Positions 13,805-15,100 of a DNA stretch of 15,100 bases are shown one piece after another. The position numbers and the translations under genes were made by a program. The notes below the pieces were generated by a model. It ran no database searches. It was not told the origin of the DNA and worked only from the letters and a program-made list of their open reading frames with translations. The stretch comes from Ruminococcus sp. UBA946 (GTDB lineage: Bacteria > Bacillota > Clostridia > Oscillospirales > Ruminococcaceae), in the NCBI GenBank assembly GCA_002293295.1, contig DBCY01000160.1, positions 11,265-26,364 of the forward strand. The letters run 5' to 3'. Numbering within the stretch: the stretch's first letter is position 1; every line of letters starts with the position of its first letter.

Positions 13805-14343
13805 AATATTACCTCCGATAACTGCTGTTTTTCAGAGCATAAAACACCATAATTTTCAAATAGTTTCTTAATATTTACCAATTCAAATGATACTTCCGGA
13901 TATTTTTGAAATTTACTCCTATTCAGTTTTTTTGGAACATGACCGTTTATTCTTAATGCTAATAAACCGCGTTCACGCTCACCCAGCTTATCAAGATTAA
14001 TTAAAAGCAAATAAATAATCTTTTTTGTGATTTTTTCGCCTAATGAATACTTACTGAGTAAACTGTCCTTTAATTTTACACCCATTTCAATGCAAAATAA
14101 TGATTTTTTCTCCGTACCGGCGGCAATAAGCATATCATAATCAGCTTTACGTTGTTTTAGGGGAGCGTTTGGATTTTGGTAATCCTTAACTTCGATGAAA
14201 TACAGCTTGTCGTCTTTTTCGGCGACAAAGTCAACTGATTTCATCCCGTACGGATTTTTATCATGAGCATCAAATTTCTCAGCAGTATCATATACGGAAA
14301 AATCGAATTGCAGATTTTTTTCATTTAAAATTTTATTCATCAT
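13801..14343 (-). CDS. PD-(D/E)XK nuclease-like protein, partner of the upstream ATPase
   Basis: I know no named family for this 180 aa soluble protein. The N-terminal half shows a PD-(D/E)XK core: Asp38 in KSVDFVA, then Glu51-Val-Lys53 in YFIEVKDY, predicted to bind metal. The same D-x12-E-x-K spacing, with A, K, D and F also shared, occurs in YraN in this window. The C-terminal half is basic and of unknown fold. ATGATG at 14343/14340 overlaps the end of the ATPase gene; GGAGGT (14346-14351) is 2 nt from the first ATG and 5 nt from the second, so the second is the better start. Its stop overlaps the next gene's TTG. Codon use is AT-rich. A nuclease effector of an ATPase-based defence system is the best guess. 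Confidence 0.75.
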   Translation of the reverse strand: MMNKILNEKNLQFDFSVYDTAEKFDAHDKNPYGMKSVDFVAEKDDKLYFIEVKDYQNPNAPLKQRKADYDMLIAAGTEKKSLFCIEMGVKLKDSLLSKYSLGEKITKKIIYLLLINLDKLGERERGLLALRINGHVPKKLNRSKFQKYPEVSFELVNIKKLFENYGVLCSEKQQLSEVIF

Positions 14344-15100
14344 TTACCTCCATTGAGTCATCAATAACAGCTTTGAATAATTTTTCCCCTGCCGTTTCAA
14401 GGAGGTTTTCAGATAGCTTAATATACTCAGTCGATGAATTGCAAACAATATGTTCTTCTTTTTTTGTTAAATTATGGAACATTACTGGTATACCCTTGTC
14501 TTTTCTGACATCAAAATACCGGGCAAGGTCGTAACTATGGGTTGCGATAAAAATTTGCACGCCACTTTTTGCCAGTATTAGTAAAAGAGCCGTAAGCTTC
14601 GGGATGAGTTCAGGGTTAAGACTGTTTTCGGGTTCGTCCCAAAACAGTACAGAACCCGGTTCAAGCTGACCGCATGATACTAATAATCCCAAAAAACCGA
14701 ATTTTTTATAACCTGACGCCTCATTTTTAAACGGTATGCGGACACCGTCTTTTCTTTGCGTATAAAATTCGCCCGAATCCTTATCATACTGAACATTACC
14801 GCCAATAACCGTAGCAATTTCTTCATTTATAAACTTTTGCGTTTCTGATTGTTCTTTTGTGGGAATATCCTGTGCTTTAATCAGTATATCTTTATATATA
14901 AAATCAAATCCAGTATGTTTTTGCTCAATAAAAGCCAACAAACCTTTTGAATGTTCAAGTATATCTTTTTCGGGAATATAAACAAAATTATTTAGAAAAC
15001 CTTCTGTTTTAAAGTTAAATCTATCATCTTTATAAATTGCAACATTGCTATCCTTTTTTACTATATATCTGTTTATTGATTTAAGTAATGTGGTTTTACC
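14333..15100 (-). CDS. AAA15/ABC-type ATPase of SMC/OLD-like class (5' end cut by window edge)
   Basis: The reading frame is open to the window edge, where it begins GKTTLLKSIN, the second half of a Walker A P-loop, so perhaps only the first 30-40 residues are missing. The 255 visible residues then show an ABC-like signature (EASGYKKFGFL, about 127-137), Walker B with catalytic Glu (VLFWDEPE, about 151-158), a D-loop (NSLNPE) and an H-loop His in IATHS (about 185-189). No TOPRIM domain follows, so it is not a full OLD nuclease. The product is likely a dimeric ATP-driven switch of about 290 aa. It overlaps the nuclease-like gene by 8-11 nt, and the ribosome site of that gene lies in its last codons. 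AT-rich composition suggests transfer. Confidence 0.88.
   Translation of the reverse strand, partial: GKTTLLKSINRYIVKKDSNVAIYKDDRFNFKTEGFLNNFVYIPEKDILEHSKGLLAFIEQKHTGFDFIYKDILIKAQDIPTKEQSETQKFINEEIATVIGGNVQYDKDSGEFYTQRKDGVRIPFKNEASGYKKFGFLGLLVSCGQLEPGSVLFWDEPENSLNPELIPKLTALLLILAKSGVQIFIATHSYDLARYFDVRKDKGIPVMFHNLTKKEEHIVCNSSTEYIKLSENLLETAGEKLFKAVIDDSMEVNDE

Noticed and set aside
14333..14941. ATPase gene starting internally at 14941
   Set aside because: That start is a TTG in the middle of an ORF open to the window edge; the upstream codons encode a Walker A remnant (GKTTLLK), so the gene is partial and begins outside the window.
1..15100. CRISPR array, tRNA, rRNA, insertion sequence or integrase
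   Set aside because: I saw no spaced repeat array, no cloverleaf-like sequence, no transposase motif and no long terminal inverted repeats.

Overview
All 18 genes that I can support lie on the minus strand, so the window reads right to left. Gene content, gene order, Gram-positive Shine-Dalgarno sites and sigma-A-like promoters point to a low-to-medium-GC Firmicute of class Clostridia, probably in or near the Oscillospiraceae/Ruminococcaceae. That placement is inference from synteny and protein style; there is no rRNA in the window.

Right end (15100 to 13801): a two-gene module made of an ABC/AAA15-type ATPase, cut by the window edge inside its Walker A motif, and a 179-180 aa protein with a PD-(D/E)XK nuclease core. 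It is AT-richer than its neighbours and looks like an accessory, defence-type cassette. It is joined by overlapping stop/start codons to a U32-family (TrhP-like) tRNA hydroxylation gene, so all three can be read as one transcript.

Middle right (12580 to 8983): a promoter region with a perfect 14-bp palindrome, a short single-pass membrane protein in the position normally held by SpoIVFA, a SpoIVFB-type M50 intramembrane metalloprotease, a TIGR03960 radical SAM protein, and its usual partner TIGR03936/DUF2344. In many Clostridia and Bacilli this block is followed by rplU-rpmA-obg; here it is followed by rplS.

Middle (8982 to 5161): a strong promoter and a leader of about 155 nt precede rplS (L19), which ends at a clear intrinsic terminator. 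Then come lepB (signal peptidase I), a degenerate heptamer repeat, a GNAT acetyltransferase, rbgA (50S assembly GTPase), rnhB (RNase HII) and yraN (UPF0102). This is the familiar rplS-lepB-rbgA-rnhB-yraN housekeeping string with one acetyltransferase inserted.

Left (5160 to 1): thrC (threonine synthase), a COG1768-type metallophosphoesterase, then the protein quality-control set tig-clpP-clpX behind an extended -10 promoter. clpX runs off the left edge after its Walker B motif.

Most of the window is conserved housekeeping DNA. The parts most worth a second look are the ATPase/nuclease pair, the shortened SpoIVFA-position protein, the heptamer repeat with the acetyltransferase beside it, and the rplS leader. 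No gene-free stretch exceeds 300 bases; the longest is the rplS leader region (8760-8982).
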